From Candidatus Aalborgicola danicus (GTDB lineage: Bacteria > Pseudomonadota > Gammaproteobacteria > Burkholderiales > Burkholderiaceae_C): a DNA stretch of 41,963 nt. The translations under genes and the position numbers were made by a program. This document shows, piece by piece, positions 21,260 to 29,857 of the stretch (position 1 is the stretch's first letter; every line of letters starts with the position of its first letter). The stretch lies in the NCBI GenBank assembly GCA_016703945.1, contig JADJBC010000030.1, positions 1 through 41,963 of the forward strand. Reading direction: 5' to 3'. The notes beneath the pieces are model-generated. The model was not told where the DNA came from. It saw only the letters and a program-made list of their open reading frames with translations, and made no database searches.

Positions 21260-22261
21260 ATGAAAGAACGCGAAGACTCCCTCAACACGCTCAAGCTGTC
21301 ACTGGAACTGCTCAAGCGCATCCCCAAGGGCCGCACGGTCACGGCACCGGAATTGCGCCAGCAATTGATTGATGTCAACCAGGAATTTGAACGCTCCCCG
21401 CGCACCATTCAGCGCCTGCTGGAAACATTGTCCGAGGTCTACAACATTGAACGCGATGAAACCGGCAAACCGTTCCGCTACCGCTGGAAAGAGAACGCGC
21501 CCGGTTTGTCCTTAACCGGGCTAAGTGCCCATGAGTCTCTGCTGCTAACTTTGGCCGAACGACAGCTCGGTAGCCTGTTGCCAGCCAAGTTGATGAACTC
21601 CATGCAAGGATTCTTCCGGCAGGCCCGCGGTCAACTGGACACCAAGGGTGCCCTGCAGCGCGAACGCGCGTGGCTGGACAAGATTCGCGTCGTCAGCACC
21701 AGCCAGCCGCTGCTTCCGCCCAAGGTCATTCCGGAGGTATTCCAACAGGTCAGCGACGCCCTGTATGACAACCGCTGGCTGGATGTGACTTACCAGAATG
21801 CCAACGTGAAGAAGGCAACTGCCTACCGCGTGATGCCGCTGGGCCTGGTGCAGCAAGGGCCGCGCCTGTATTTGGCCTGCCGGTTCGAAGGCTACAGCGA
21901 CAACCGCAGCTTGGCACTGCACCGGATCAGGTCCGCTACCGCGTTGACCTTTCAGTTTGATAGCCCGAAGGACTTTGACTTGCAGCAGTTGGACGACGAC
22001 ATCGGGTTCGGCGATGGTCCACCCGCAATGATTCGCCTGTGCTTTCGCATCGACAAGGCTAACGGGTTGCACATTCTGGAATGCCCGTTGTCGGCGGACC
22101 AGACCCACAAAGAACTGCCAGACGGGTATGAGATTTCGGCGACGGTGGCTGACACTGATGTGCTGGGACGGTGGCTTAATAGCTTTGGCGTTGGGATTAG
22201 TGACATAAAACGAGTCCCGTCCACTAACATGCAAATGCGTGACGACGGGAATGGCCTTTGA
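21260..22261 (+). CDS. WYL-domain transcription regulator
   Basis: A 333-residue regulator with the usual order: a winged HTH at about 10-65 (GRTVTAPELRQQLIDV, RSPRTIQRLLETLSEVYNI), a WYL ligand domain at about 165-235 (VTYQNANVKKATAYRVMPLGLVQQGPRLYLACRF, LHRIRSATAL), and a C-terminal WCX extension. WYL domains bind nucleic acids or nucleotide ligands and often control defence and DNA-damage genes. It starts 3 bp after DUF2779. It is the likely ligand of the palindromes at 18750 and 19664, which would link the nucleases to the two deacylase genes. Confidence 0.9.
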   Translation: MKEREDSLNTLKLSLELLKRIPKGRTVTAPELRQQLIDVNQEFERSPRTIQRLLETLSEVYNIERDETGKPFRYRWKENAPGLSLTGLSAHESLLLTLAERQLGSLLPAKLMNSMQGFFRQARGQLDTKGALQRERAWLDKIRVVSTSQPLLPPKVIPEVFQQVSDALYDNRWLDVTYQNANVKKATAYRVMPLGLVQQGPRLYLACRFEGYSDNRSLALHRIRSATALTFQFDSPKDFDLQQLDDDIGFGDGPPAMIRLCFRIDKANGLHILECPLSADQTHKELPDGYEISATVADTDVLGRWLNSFGVGISDIKRVPSTNMQMRDDGNGL

Positions 22262-22396
22262 GGCCTTCGCGTCCAAGTCACCTGTTTGATTGTCGCGTTG
22301 GGCTATGCTTCGGCTTGACTGCGACCGGTGGATACGGGAGCGTTCTTCCCTGGCTCTGAGTAGCAAGTTGCACCTGTCATTGAAAAGGTTTTTGTT

Positions 22397-22837
22397 GTGA
22401 CTACAAAAGATGAATTGGTACAAGCGACGGACAAATTTTTTGAGCTTCATTGGCCCGCGGGAGTACCTAGGCCTTCGTGGGATTTCAGTTGGAATTGGAA
22501 AGGGGCAGTCTCCAATTACCAACTAGGCGGTGTCTATGCTCTCTTCAATTCTGAAGCCCTCGTTTATGTCGGTTTAGGGGCAAGTCGCGGTGGAGGCATA
22601 TATGAAAACAGAGGGATAAGCCGACGTCTGAACGCCCACGTGACATCAGTTGCACCAGTCGGTTCCAGTACAGACTATGTGGCGAAAGATCGCTGGCTAG
22701 CTGCGGGAGTCAATTTGATTGCAACGATTGGATTTCCCTTGGAATTCACCTACCTTTCCTGCGCTCTTGAGGACTATCTGCTTAGCAAACTGAATCCCCC
22801 AGAGAACCGTCTTAAGCGGAATCGGGCGATTGCATGA
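22397..22837 (+). CDS. GIY-YIG nuclease domain protein
   Basis: A 146-residue protein with a GTG start. Motif A is GVY (45-47) followed by YVG (57-59), the GIY-YIG pair. The Arg-containing helix is RGISRRLNAH (about 73-82), and the metal-binding Glu is in ALEDYLLSKLNPPEN (about 126), with Asn of the family near the end. All catalytic positions are present. It is a single-domain enzyme, so it may act alone as an endonuclease. Its 3' end overlaps the opposing HAD gene by 64 bp. It belongs to the same nuclease-rich stretch as DUF2779 and HNH but no operon link is seen. Confidence 0.82.
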   Translation: MTTKDELVQATDKFFELHWPAGVPRPSWDFSWNWKGAVSNYQLGGVYALFNSEALVYVGLGASRGGGIYENRGISRRLNAHVTSVAPVGSSTDYVAKDRWLAAGVNLIATIGFPLEFTYLSCALEDYLLSKLNPPENRLKRNRAIA

Positions 22838-23367
22838 CAGTTTATTCGTCGCGAGGGGGTGCAAGCAACCCCGGAGAAAGCCACTGGCGCGTAAGTTCGG
22901 GTCGCCACCGGTGCTAGCGGCACCGTGGAGAGTGCGGCCCGAAGTTTGGACTCCGCTCGGGAATCGAACCCGATGTAGCCGGTGCAAGCAACCAGCCGGT
23001 CCCGGTGGTATTTGAACTGCCACTCACAATCGTCGAGCGCGATCCATTCCTCACCTTGACGGTGGTTGCGTTGTAGCCAAGTGGCGATCTCCCATTCCCG
23101 CACTTCCACCATATGTGGCGGTAGAGCATCTGCCACCAATGGAGTGGTGTCGGTGATGCGGGCCGCAATATCAGGAGAGAACTTCGCACGAAGGGCATTG
23201 AGGCCGAATTGCTCCCGCCATGTTGAACTGATGACTATTTCAACATTCGGAAAGTCCCGCATGACCGCCTCGAAGCGCGGGAGGTGGCAAAAGGCAACGT
23301 CGGCCGGGACCGGTTGGTCTTCGTATTGCGGATGAAGGACACCGTCGAAGTCGAGAAACAGAATCAT
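22774..23367 (-). CDS. HAD-superfamily protein (LFLDFDGVLHP type)
   Basis: A 197-residue protein with the HAD motif FLDFDGVLHP at the N-terminus, EIVISSTWRE (motif II, about 45-55) and IALDDCEWQF (motif IV, about 108-117). It is a small HAD hydrolase of the type found near accessory genes; substrate unknown. After about residue 130 (GFDSRAESKLRAAL) the sequence becomes Arg/Ser/Ala-rich with no family likeness and runs into the convergent GIY-YIG gene. The true end may have been lost to a frameshift. Confidence 0.75.
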   Translation of the reverse strand: MILFLDFDGVLHPQYEDQPVPADVAFCHLPRFEAVMRDFPNVEIVISSTWREQFGLNALRAKFSPDIAARITDTTPLVADALPPHMVEVREWEIATWLQRNHRQGEEWIALDDCEWQFKYHRDRLVACTGYIGFDSRAESKLRAALSTVPLAPVATRTYAPVAFSGVACTPSRRINCHAIARFRLRRFSGGFSLLSR

Positions 23368-23653
23368 TTCAGGCCGCTTGGAGTGGTGTTGTCATGCGTC
23401 TCGGAATGAATGCAGCAAGAAATTTGGACACTTCGTTGGAAGTTCACTTGAATGCCGATTTGATCCAAAGTATCCCCAGACCTGCGAAAGACTACGTCGC
23501 ACATTCTCACCATTTGAGCGAATCGGAATTGGTGCGACACATTTCGCCGCACAGCTGACCATAATCAAAGGAGAACGAGCCGAACTGGAGACCCGCTGTC
23601 CTTTGGGACCTGACCTCTGGACGCTTTTTATCGAGGCCATACATAAAGCGAAG

Positions 23654-24130
23654 ATGATGACCCCCGCACTGCATGCTGAACTGATACGACGGTACCCAAA
23701 GTTCTTTCGTGAGCCGGGGAAGCGGCTTGTCGATCCTGATCCCGAGGATCCGTCTTCCTCCAAAAGTCACCTGGAAGATGACATGGGTCCCTACGACGAG
23801 TGGGGGATCGAGTGTGGCGACGGCTGGTTCGCTTTGATTGATCGTTTGTGCCAAGCCTGCGAGAGAGAGATAGAAGGACTGATTGCACTTGGTATCTCCA
23901 ACGAGCGCTGGCCCCGCGTCGCCCAGATCAAGGAAAAAATGGGCTCACTTCGGTTTCGCATCACCGGGCCAGTTTCAGATTCGCTTCAAGAACAGAAAAC
24001 GCGAGCTGAGCTCGAAAGCCTATCTGTGTGCGAGCAATGCGCCGCGCCTGGGATGTTGCGTGATGGTCGGTGGCGCCACACTTATTGTGATCGCTGTCAT
24101 GCAGAGGAAGAGGCGCGCCGCCGCCATTGA
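23654..24130 (+). CDS. Conserved protein of unknown function with zinc-binding C-terminus
   Basis: Family-like segments: WGIECGDGWFALIDRLCQACE, VAQIKEKMGSLRFRI, and a C-terminal CEQCAAPGMLRDGRWRHTYCDRCH, in which four cysteines would bind zinc. Proteins of this build are widespread in phages and bacterial accessory regions, with no known function. I placed the start at 23654 (MMTPALHAELIRRYP) because the frame upstream shows no family likeness; the longer frame begins at 23378. Its last 34 bases overlap the convergent gene 24097-25914. Confidence 0.65.
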   Translation: MMTPALHAELIRRYPKFFREPGKRLVDPDPEDPSSSKSHLEDDMGPYDEWGIECGDGWFALIDRLCQACEREIEGLIALGISNERWPRVAQIKEKMGSLRFRITGPVSDSLQEQKTRAELESLSVCEQCAAPGMLRDGRWRHTYCDRCHAEEEARRRH

Positions 24131-25914
24131 GCACACTGTTCCTGGTAGGCGACCCAGGCGGGGAGTTCCTCGTCCGCATTGAACGCTTCCTCCAGCGATC
24201 GCACCAAACGACAAAATCCATAGTCGGCGTTGTCCTTGGTAGTGATCTCTTGAACTTGTACCCTTGGATTGTCTTCAGAAACATCGTATTGGAAGGCAAT
24301 CGTACCGACCGCTTCCGAACCAGACCGTATCCCAAAGAGCGCGACGCCGTCGGACATATACCGTAATGCATACCTATGGAGTTGGAGACAAGTGTTGCAT
24401 TCAACGCCGTAGGCGACCACCATTTCAAAGCTGTTGAGCGGATGAGCACTGAGATGTTCCTGCGGAACAAACGTGCTTGGGAGATTTGGATGTGCCTCGA
24501 AGAGGCTACCCAAGATTTCATTCAACGATATGCCAGTGATATGCGCAACTCCAGCAGCAAGGTGCCAAGGGTCGACTGAATCGAGAGTCCAGGGAAATTC
24601 TGATCCATAAGGTCCATCGTCAGCTGCCGTTTCAACCAATTCCAGAAGCTTGGAAACAACTTCGTCAAAAGTAGCGACCATGTTGGTTAGTCCTCTGACC
24701 GCAGTCGAAAGCGCCCGCGCATGTGAAATGATCTGCTCCAACCGGGCGCTGCTTCCGCTGACCCTCGGTCGCGTGCAGTACATCAACAATTGCAGCGCAG
24801 TTTGCTCGTGTTGGAAGCTTTGCTCTAGAACAAGGTGAACGGTCCGGCTGAATTCGGACCAGTCGCGCCTGTCGTTGAGTGGTATGTTTTGGGTCAGGCG
24901 CATCACCGCGAGCCAGTCACGCCCCGCAATTGGGAGATCGCTCATTGACAGTTCCGGTTCTTGCCATTGCTCGCTCAGACCGACTGGTCTGCGCAGGGAT
25001 TGCCGGTGTGCGGCTTTGGCGACCCCAAGACTCACAAAGGCATCCGGCAAACTCTGGCCGGAAAAGATGGCATCCCGGACTTGCTGCGCATCCTCCTTGG
25101 GGTGGTCGCTTGCAATCAGGTGCAAGAGCCCCTGTGATTCCGTTCGCATCGCTTGCAGGGCATAGGTGACGGCCTTTGAACTGTGCATTTTTGCCAGGCA
25201 CAACACTTGGTGCGCAACCGATATGCTCAGCTTCGGGCGCTGCATGAGAATTTTGAAGAGCGCGGGATCGAGTGCTTGGAGTACGTGGCGCACGCCCATT
25301 GCAATTTGTTCACAGAATGCGGCGCTTGCTTCTGCTTCGATGCGCATGTAGTCCAAGGCATCGCGTTCAATTCCCATGTCAGTCAGTCTTCGGACCTCCA
25401 TTTGAGAAAGAGCCCGGACGGTGGCGTGTACGGGATCCCCGTATTGTGGCTTTGGGATCCACGCCAGCGGGGATGACAAACTCTTGAGGCAGTCGGCAGG
25501 GGTGCGGGGCATCCCAAAGTCAACCGACGGCTTGATTTGCACTTGCGACTGGGCGAAGTTTTCCAACACCTTGCGCCAAAACTCCCCAGGAGAATTCTGG
25601 AGGAGGGCCCACGGCAAGAAACTTGAGGTGGCAAGTGTCCTGTTCTCTGCGACAGCCAGGCACCGCACCATGGTGCCCCGGGCAATTTCGGAGCCACCGA
25701 ATGCCACAGGCCCAATCAATGCGCGCGCTATGCCTGAGTAGGGCTTTTCAACGACGGCCATCAGTTGGTTGGCACCCCATGGGTCCAGCGGATACAGGTC
25801 AAGCTGAAAGGGGTGATCTTCAGGGTCGGCGGTGTATGAGGAAGTGAATTCACGGTGCATAGACCCGCCATTCTCAGGATGGCTGCGACAAACCGCGTCG
25901 CTGATGTCCGCCAT
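24097..25914 (-). CDS. Large protein of unknown function, possible PcfJ-like C-terminal part
   Basis: A 605-residue protein (or 587 from the Met at 25860). The middle is helical. The C-terminal region (GVECNTCLQLHRYALRYMSDGVALFGIRSGSEAVGTIAFQYD, then VQVQEITTKDNA) resembles the end of PcfJ-like proteins, whose members carry a similar His/Cys-x-G...RYFSIR...AT-E segment. This likeness is from memory and weak. There is no transmembrane segment or known enzymatic motif. It stands alone on the minus strand between two intergenic stretches. It could be a defence-associated or plasmid-related protein. Confidence 0.55.
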   Translation of the reverse strand: MADISDAVCRSHPENGGSMHREFTSSYTADPEDHPFQLDLYPLDPWGANQLMAVVEKPYSGIARALIGPVAFGGSEIARGTMVRCLAVAENRTLATSSFLPWALLQNSPGEFWRKVLENFAQSQVQIKPSVDFGMPRTPADCLKSLSSPLAWIPKPQYGDPVHATVRALSQMEVRRLTDMGIERDALDYMRIEAEASAAFCEQIAMGVRHVLQALDPALFKILMQRPKLSISVAHQVLCLAKMHSSKAVTYALQAMRTESQGLLHLIASDHPKEDAQQVRDAIFSGQSLPDAFVSLGVAKAAHRQSLRRPVGLSEQWQEPELSMSDLPIAGRDWLAVMRLTQNIPLNDRRDWSEFSRTVHLVLEQSFQHEQTALQLLMYCTRPRVSGSSARLEQIISHARALSTAVRGLTNMVATFDEVVSKLLELVETAADDGPYGSEFPWTLDSVDPWHLAAGVAHITGISLNEILGSLFEAHPNLPSTFVPQEHLSAHPLNSFEMVVAYGVECNTCLQLHRYALRYMSDGVALFGIRSGSEAVGTIAFQYDVSEDNPRVQVQEITTKDNADYGFCRLVRSLEEAFNADEELPAWVAYQEQCAQWRRRASSSA

Positions 25915-26300
25915 GGTGCCGAATCACTGACCAAGGGGCGGCACTTACTCAAAGCGCTTGTGCCCTTCTATCAAGGTAGTAGACTCGATCAATTGGATTG
26001 CCGTGATGAGCCGTCTTTGAATCGGAGTCCAATTGCCGGATTGATTCCAGAACGCAGCAACGAGGCGTTCTTTGATTTCTGCGTGCTGCAGCATCTGGCC
26101 CGAATGCCGAATTGTTTTGGTTCAACAAAGGGCTCAGGACTACCGTTTGAAAACCTGTCGCACCTCTGACTCGTGCTCCAGATGTCCGACATCTGTTCAC
26201 ATTGCCTTTCAATTGTGCGGAGTTGGAATTCCAAAACTTTGGGACAATAGCGTTCTGGCTTCACTTCGAGGTCAGATATAAACAGAAAGAGATTCTCAAA
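25915..26300. other. Intergenic region
   Basis: About 390 bases upstream of the H1-like gene with no supported reading frame or RNA. It must contain the promoters of the divergent genes on both sides. Confidence 0.4.
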
Positions 26301-26633
26301 ATGGCAACTGCAAAGAAGGTGGCTCCCAAGGCCGCAAAAGTAGCAAAGACAGTAACTGCACCTGCAAAAGCGGCAAAGCCTGTCGCCAAGGTCGCAGCAA
26401 AGAAAGCCCCCGTTTCCAAAACAGCCAAGGCGATCGCCAAGCTGGGCGAACAGATCGCAAAGCTGACCGAGCGCAAGAACAAGATCGGGACTGAGATAGC
26501 TGCGCTGCGTGACCAGCGCACTGCATTGAAGGCCCCTCCTGCTCCCGTGGTCGCTGCACCTGCTGCACCCAAGGCAAAGGCGGCTGCTCCTGCAAAAGCA
26601 AAGCCAGCAAAGAAGCCTGCCGCCAAAAAATAG
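26301..26633 (+). CDS. Histone H1-like Lys/Ala-rich DNA-binding protein
   Basis: A 110-residue protein beginning MATAKKVAPKAAK. It has Lys/Ala/Pro repeats (AAKxVAKVAAKKAP) on both sides of a coiled-coil-like centre (KLGEQIAKLTERKNKIGTEIAALRDQRTAL), and ends in PAKKPAAKK. This tripartite build is that of eukaryotic H1 tails and of bacterial H1-like nucleoid proteins (AlgP/KapA-like). It should bind DNA or RNA non-specifically, mostly as a disordered polycation. It is monocistronic, with AAAGAG before the start and a strong terminator right after. In many betaproteobacteria such proteins are encoded as single genes. Confidence 0.75.
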   Translation: MATAKKVAPKAAKVAKTVTAPAKAAKPVAKVAAKKAPVSKTAKAIAKLGEQIAKLTERKNKIGTEIAALRDQRTALKAPPAPVVAAPAAPKAKAAAPAKAKPAKKPAAKK

Positions 26634-26649
26634 GGCGTTGCGCTAGCCC

Positions 26650-26682
26650 AATAGAGCAGGCCCTTTGGGGCCTGTTCTATTT
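26650..26682 (+). terminator. Rho-independent terminator after the H1-like gene
   Basis: AATAGAGCAGGCCC, loop TTT, GGGGCCTGTTCTATT. The stem is long and partly symmetrical, so it may act both ways. Confidence 0.8.
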
Positions 26683-26817
26683 GGGGTCGCGATGTGTACA
26701 GCCAATTTGGACTCACTTCATGGGAAACGCCAACTCTGCGGGATACCTGAATTCAGGACTTCAAGCGGCCTCTTTTTCCATATGCCCTGTAGATTGCGAT
26801 AATTTCTTCCAAGATTC

Positions 26818-27123
26818 ATGTCCCCTTCCTTGTCGAAATCCACTATGCAGTCCGACACCCTCCTGACCCTCAAGCTCCCCGAGGGCTATACATTTTCCGA
26901 TCTGAAGCTTAGGCGCTGTGATGACGACGCCATTGACCTGGACATGGAACTGGTCAGATTGATATGCCAGATCAATGGTCTGGATTTTGAGAAGGTCTGC
27001 CAGAATCCCGGGCCGGTGGTAACCAGTATTCTGACGGTCTGGTACAAGAGTCACATCGCCAGCGGTGGACAGCCTGACGCGTTGATGGAAGAGCTCAAGA
27101 CACAGGGTCCGCGGTTGAATTGA
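26818..27123 (+). CDS. Hypothetical protein
   Basis: A 101-residue acidic, soluble protein (SDTLLTLKLPEGYTFSDLKLRRCDDDAIDLDMELVRLICQINGLD...). An internal Met at 26845 (MQSDTLLT) is an equally good start. No signal, membrane segment or known family. Coding quality looks fair. It is followed by about 100 bases before the next gene on the same strand. Confidence 0.5.
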   Translation: MSPSLSKSTMQSDTLLTLKLPEGYTFSDLKLRRCDDDAIDLDMELVRLICQINGLDFEKVCQNPGPVVTSILTVWYKSHIASGGQPDALMEELKTQGPRLN

Positions 27124-27231
27124 ACAGCGGGTTTTCATAAGAACTATGGTGCCACGTGATCTGGGCGAATTGCTGCAGTTTCAATTTGCCCTGCTTTGTT
27201 ACGCAATGACTTACACCGACATTGATCGCTT

Positions 27232-28158
27232 GTGATTGACGAAAAAACCGTGCGCTTCGTTTCAGTCCTCACTGTAATGGTGGACTATGGAAACGCGCCC
27301 TTCCTGTGGCTGGCCGATAGACCCGAAGAAGCCGGCGTTGGTGGGCTTCTCTGCGATGGCACTTCCTGGGACAAGTCCCTTCCGATGTCGGAGGGGTTGT
27401 GGCAGAAGTTTTCTAATTGGGCCATCGAGTTTGATCGCACATCGTTTTATTCGGAAAACTTCAATACTGACAGCTGGGACTGGATTGCCTTCCATGCGCG
27501 CGGTATGCAATTGTCGCGGTGGCTTAAGGACGAAGTTGGCCCGGCATACCGCGTCGTCTACGTCAAACCCTGCGAAGATCCCAATCATCGGATCGACGAG
27601 CGTACAGAAATCCTCGCCGGTGGAGGGCGGTTGGTATTGAATCCGTTCCTCGGCTCTACCCCCGAACCTGTTCGTTTTTGCCAACGCATCGTCTCAGGCG
27701 GTCAGACCGGGGCGGATCGTGGAGCATTGGACTTTGCCATCGAGCACGGCTACACCCATGGTGGGTGGGCACCCCATGGGCGCGAAGCTGAGGACGGCAA
27801 GATACCCCTAAAGTATCAGCTTCGCGAGTTGGATCATGGTGGCTACCGCCAACGCACCCGTCGAAACGTTGAGGACAGTGATGGGACGTTGATTATCAAT
27901 CTCGGTGAACTGGATGGCGGAACCCTGGCCACCCAGGTGTTTGCTCTGCGGCTGAATAAGCCGTGCCAACTGATTCAGCTTGAGCACGTGCCTGCCGGTG
28001 AATCAGCGGCACGCGTTATCGAATGGCTACGCCAGCATGGGATCAAGACGCTGAATGTCGCAGGCCCGCGTGAAAGCAAGCGACCGGGGATACACCGGTT
28101 GACTCGGGAATTGCTGATCGAGATTGATGCGTCAAATTCGGGGTTACGTGGAGTTTGA
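27232..28158 (+). CDS. Protein with C-terminal YpsA/SLOG-type putative molybdenum carrier domain
   Basis: A 308-residue protein, GTG start. Residues about 145-300 match the 'putative molybdenum carrier' (YpsA/SLOG-like) family: RIVSGGQTGADRGALDFAIEHGYTHGGWAPHGREAEDGKIP, then RTRRNVEDSDGTLIINLGELDGGTLATQVFALRLNKP. The Gly-rich loops are typical of SLOG Rossmann nucleotide-binding folds. SLOG proteins often sense or make nucleotide signals in defence systems. The N-terminal ~140 residues (FVSVLTVMVDYGNAPFLWLADR, WIAFHARGMQLSRWLKDEVG) are of another, unrecognised domain. The two-domain layout is unusual. Function is unknown. Confidence 0.75.
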   Translation: MIDEKTVRFVSVLTVMVDYGNAPFLWLADRPEEAGVGGLLCDGTSWDKSLPMSEGLWQKFSNWAIEFDRTSFYSENFNTDSWDWIAFHARGMQLSRWLKDEVGPAYRVVYVKPCEDPNHRIDERTEILAGGGRLVLNPFLGSTPEPVRFCQRIVSGGQTGADRGALDFAIEHGYTHGGWAPHGREAEDGKIPLKYQLRELDHGGYRQRTRRNVEDSDGTLIINLGELDGGTLATQVFALRLNKPCQLIQLEHVPAGESAARVIEWLRQHGIKTLNVAGPRESKRPGIHRLTRELLIEIDASNSGLRGV

Positions 28159-28507
28159 AAGATGCCACTATCTGAAATGAAGCGTCTCCGCGGTCAGGTG
28201 TCAAACACCTCAAACAATACAATGATCTCGATCGGTCTTATGTTTCCATGTTCGGGGACTTAGCTGGCAATGGACGCACGATCGGAAAGTTCAACTCGGT
28301 GGTTTTGGAGCCAACCATGACAGACAGCGCACAAACACGCAAGGTGACGGTGCTTGAGGCAGTCACCAAAATCGGGTGCCGCACCACTTTCGGCGGTGGT
28401 GCCCAAGTGGAATGTCGAAGGCAGGTTTGCAGATTGTTACCCCTCTATTGAGACCGATTCCATTGTTTGATCAACACGCATAGTCAATCCACGCTTCGTT
28501 GTGACAT
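28159..28507. other. Intergenic stretch with a small possible ORF
   Basis: It holds a perfect AGGTGT-CAA-ACACCT palindrome at 28196-28210 and a 44-codon frame at 28317-28451 (MTDSAQTRKVTVLEA), preceded by GGAG. The palindrome may be an operator for the operon starting at 28529. The ORF has no recognised family. Confidence 0.35.
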
Positions 28508-28528
28508 TTGTCCATTTTTTATTCAACC

Positions 28529-29035
28529 ATGCCGACTTCCAAACCCCGTATTGACCTCCGCCCCGGAGTGACCGAGCCCGTAGTGCTGATGATTTCACGG
28601 CGCCAAGTTCAGGAGCGTGATCTCGCCTCTGTCCTGGAAAGCCTCAAGCCCTTTACTGCGGCGCGAGAGGATGCCTGGCTTTACCGTGGGCAGATGGCCC
28701 TGGTAGTCGACGGATACAACGAGGATCCGCGTGAACTGGTAGACATCGCAGAAGTTCGCGTATTTCTGAAGTCTTTGTATGAGGCCTGGCCATACTGGGC
28801 CTTTTTCTTCAACCAGGTCGATGACAGCATCAAAATCCTCGGATCGTGTGTCTGTGGCGTTGCCTTCCCTGGCCGTGGGGCAGTGGAGATGGATGTCGAA
28901 AAGCTTGGTGATTTTCTGCGTCGGGGTTTTCATGGCCTCAACCTGTTGTTCGACAAGCATGGATTTCCTGAGCCGGACCTGGAAGTCATGAGTCTCGGAT
29001 TGGCACAGTACATGGATTACGCGAGGTCTGACTGA
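28529..29035 (+). CDS. Hypothetical protein, first gene of a four-gene unit
   Basis: About 168 residues from MPTSKPRIDLRPGVTEP (an ATG at 28508 is in frame). It includes LYEAWPYWAFFFNQVDDSIKILGSCVCGV, a compact aromatic stretch, and ends LGLAQYMDYARSD. No known family or membrane segment. It starts a co-directional run with the following genes (58 bp gap) that includes a TPR protein, suggesting one protein complex. Confidence 0.6.
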   Translation: MPTSKPRIDLRPGVTEPVVLMISRRQVQERDLASVLESLKPFTAAREDAWLYRGQMALVVDGYNEDPRELVDIAEVRVFLKSLYEAWPYWAFFFNQVDDSIKILGSCVCGVAFPGRGAVEMDVEKLGDFLRRGFHGLNLLFDKHGFPEPDLEVMSLGLAQYMDYARSD

Positions 29036-29093
29036 ACTGTGTCAGCCAGCACCCCCGGCCAAACGCAATCACTTCACAGCAGATAATTGAAGG

Positions 29094-29852
29094 ATGAAAA
29101 ATCTCCGTCCGGAAACCATAAATGTCCTCAAGCGCGTCGAAACGCTGAGTGGATGCCCGGTGGAATTCAAGCCCGACAGCAGTCTGACTTTGCGCGCGAC
29201 CCTGAAAATGGCCCGCAACGGTGCACCTTCCCACGTCCTGCAGTACCGCCCTACCAATGATCCTCTGGATTACTGGGTGACCTACCAGGCCGGCTTTGCC
29301 ATGCGCCTCTTCGACTTGCCCCCCAATGAGCGATTCAACTTCGTTGGTACGGGCGTAGGTGCGGACCAGGTGCATGCCTTGCTCGCTACCGGTCAACCCC
29401 TGGACGATTCGGACCAGGGGATGCTTGCGGAATTCGCCCAAATGGTGTTGCACTGGGCTTTGCTGAATTTGCGCTCCTATGCCATTGGCATGCGCATTGA
29501 CCAGTGGATTGCCGACGAGCACCCTCACCTGAGAGAACTCCAGGCCAGCGGCATGGACATACTCCAGCAAGAAAACCTTCAGTTGTTATCCAGGCGTTTC
29601 GGCAACCTGAGCATCCCAGTCCCATTGCTGGCACCTGTAGCAGCTTCAGCACTCTTTGCAGACCGGCTTCTTGGCAAATCCATCTACGCCATTCCTTATC
29701 GCGCCGCCGGTGTCATTGAATCCGGCGCAGAACTTCTGGAAAAGTTCGACACCGTTCCACGGGACGGCCGCCATGACCGTGAGCTGGTCGATGCCTGGGC
29801 AGCGTCTATGGGCATGACCGACTGGTATCGCTGGTCCACATACGAACTCTGA
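29094..29852 (+). CDS. Hypothetical protein, second gene of the unit
   Basis: A 252-residue soluble protein. The N-terminus (PETINVLKRVETLSGCPVEFKPDSSL) is followed by HVLQYRPTNDPLDYWVTYQAGFAMRLF, a pattern seen in families with a peptidase-like helix, though no HEXXH is present. A helical C-terminus follows (RQSKS-like region, ELLEKFDTVPRDGRHDRELVDAW). Not recognised. It is five bases upstream of the TPR gene, so translation is closely coupled. Confidence 0.6.
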   Translation: MKNLRPETINVLKRVETLSGCPVEFKPDSSLTLRATLKMARNGAPSHVLQYRPTNDPLDYWVTYQAGFAMRLFDLPPNERFNFVGTGVGADQVHALLATGQPLDDSDQGMLAEFAQMVLHWALLNLRSYAIGMRIDQWIADEHPHLRELQASGMDILQQENLQLLSRRFGNLSIPVPLLAPVAASALFADRLLGKSIYAIPYRAAGVIESGAELLEKFDTVPRDGRHDRELVDAWAASMGMTDWYRWSTYEL

Positions 29853-29857
29853 AACAC

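Noticed and set aside
28317..28451. Hairpin-like GGTGCCGCACCAC region as a riboswitch
   Set aside because: Pairing is imperfect and it lies within a possible ORF; no known riboswitch motif.
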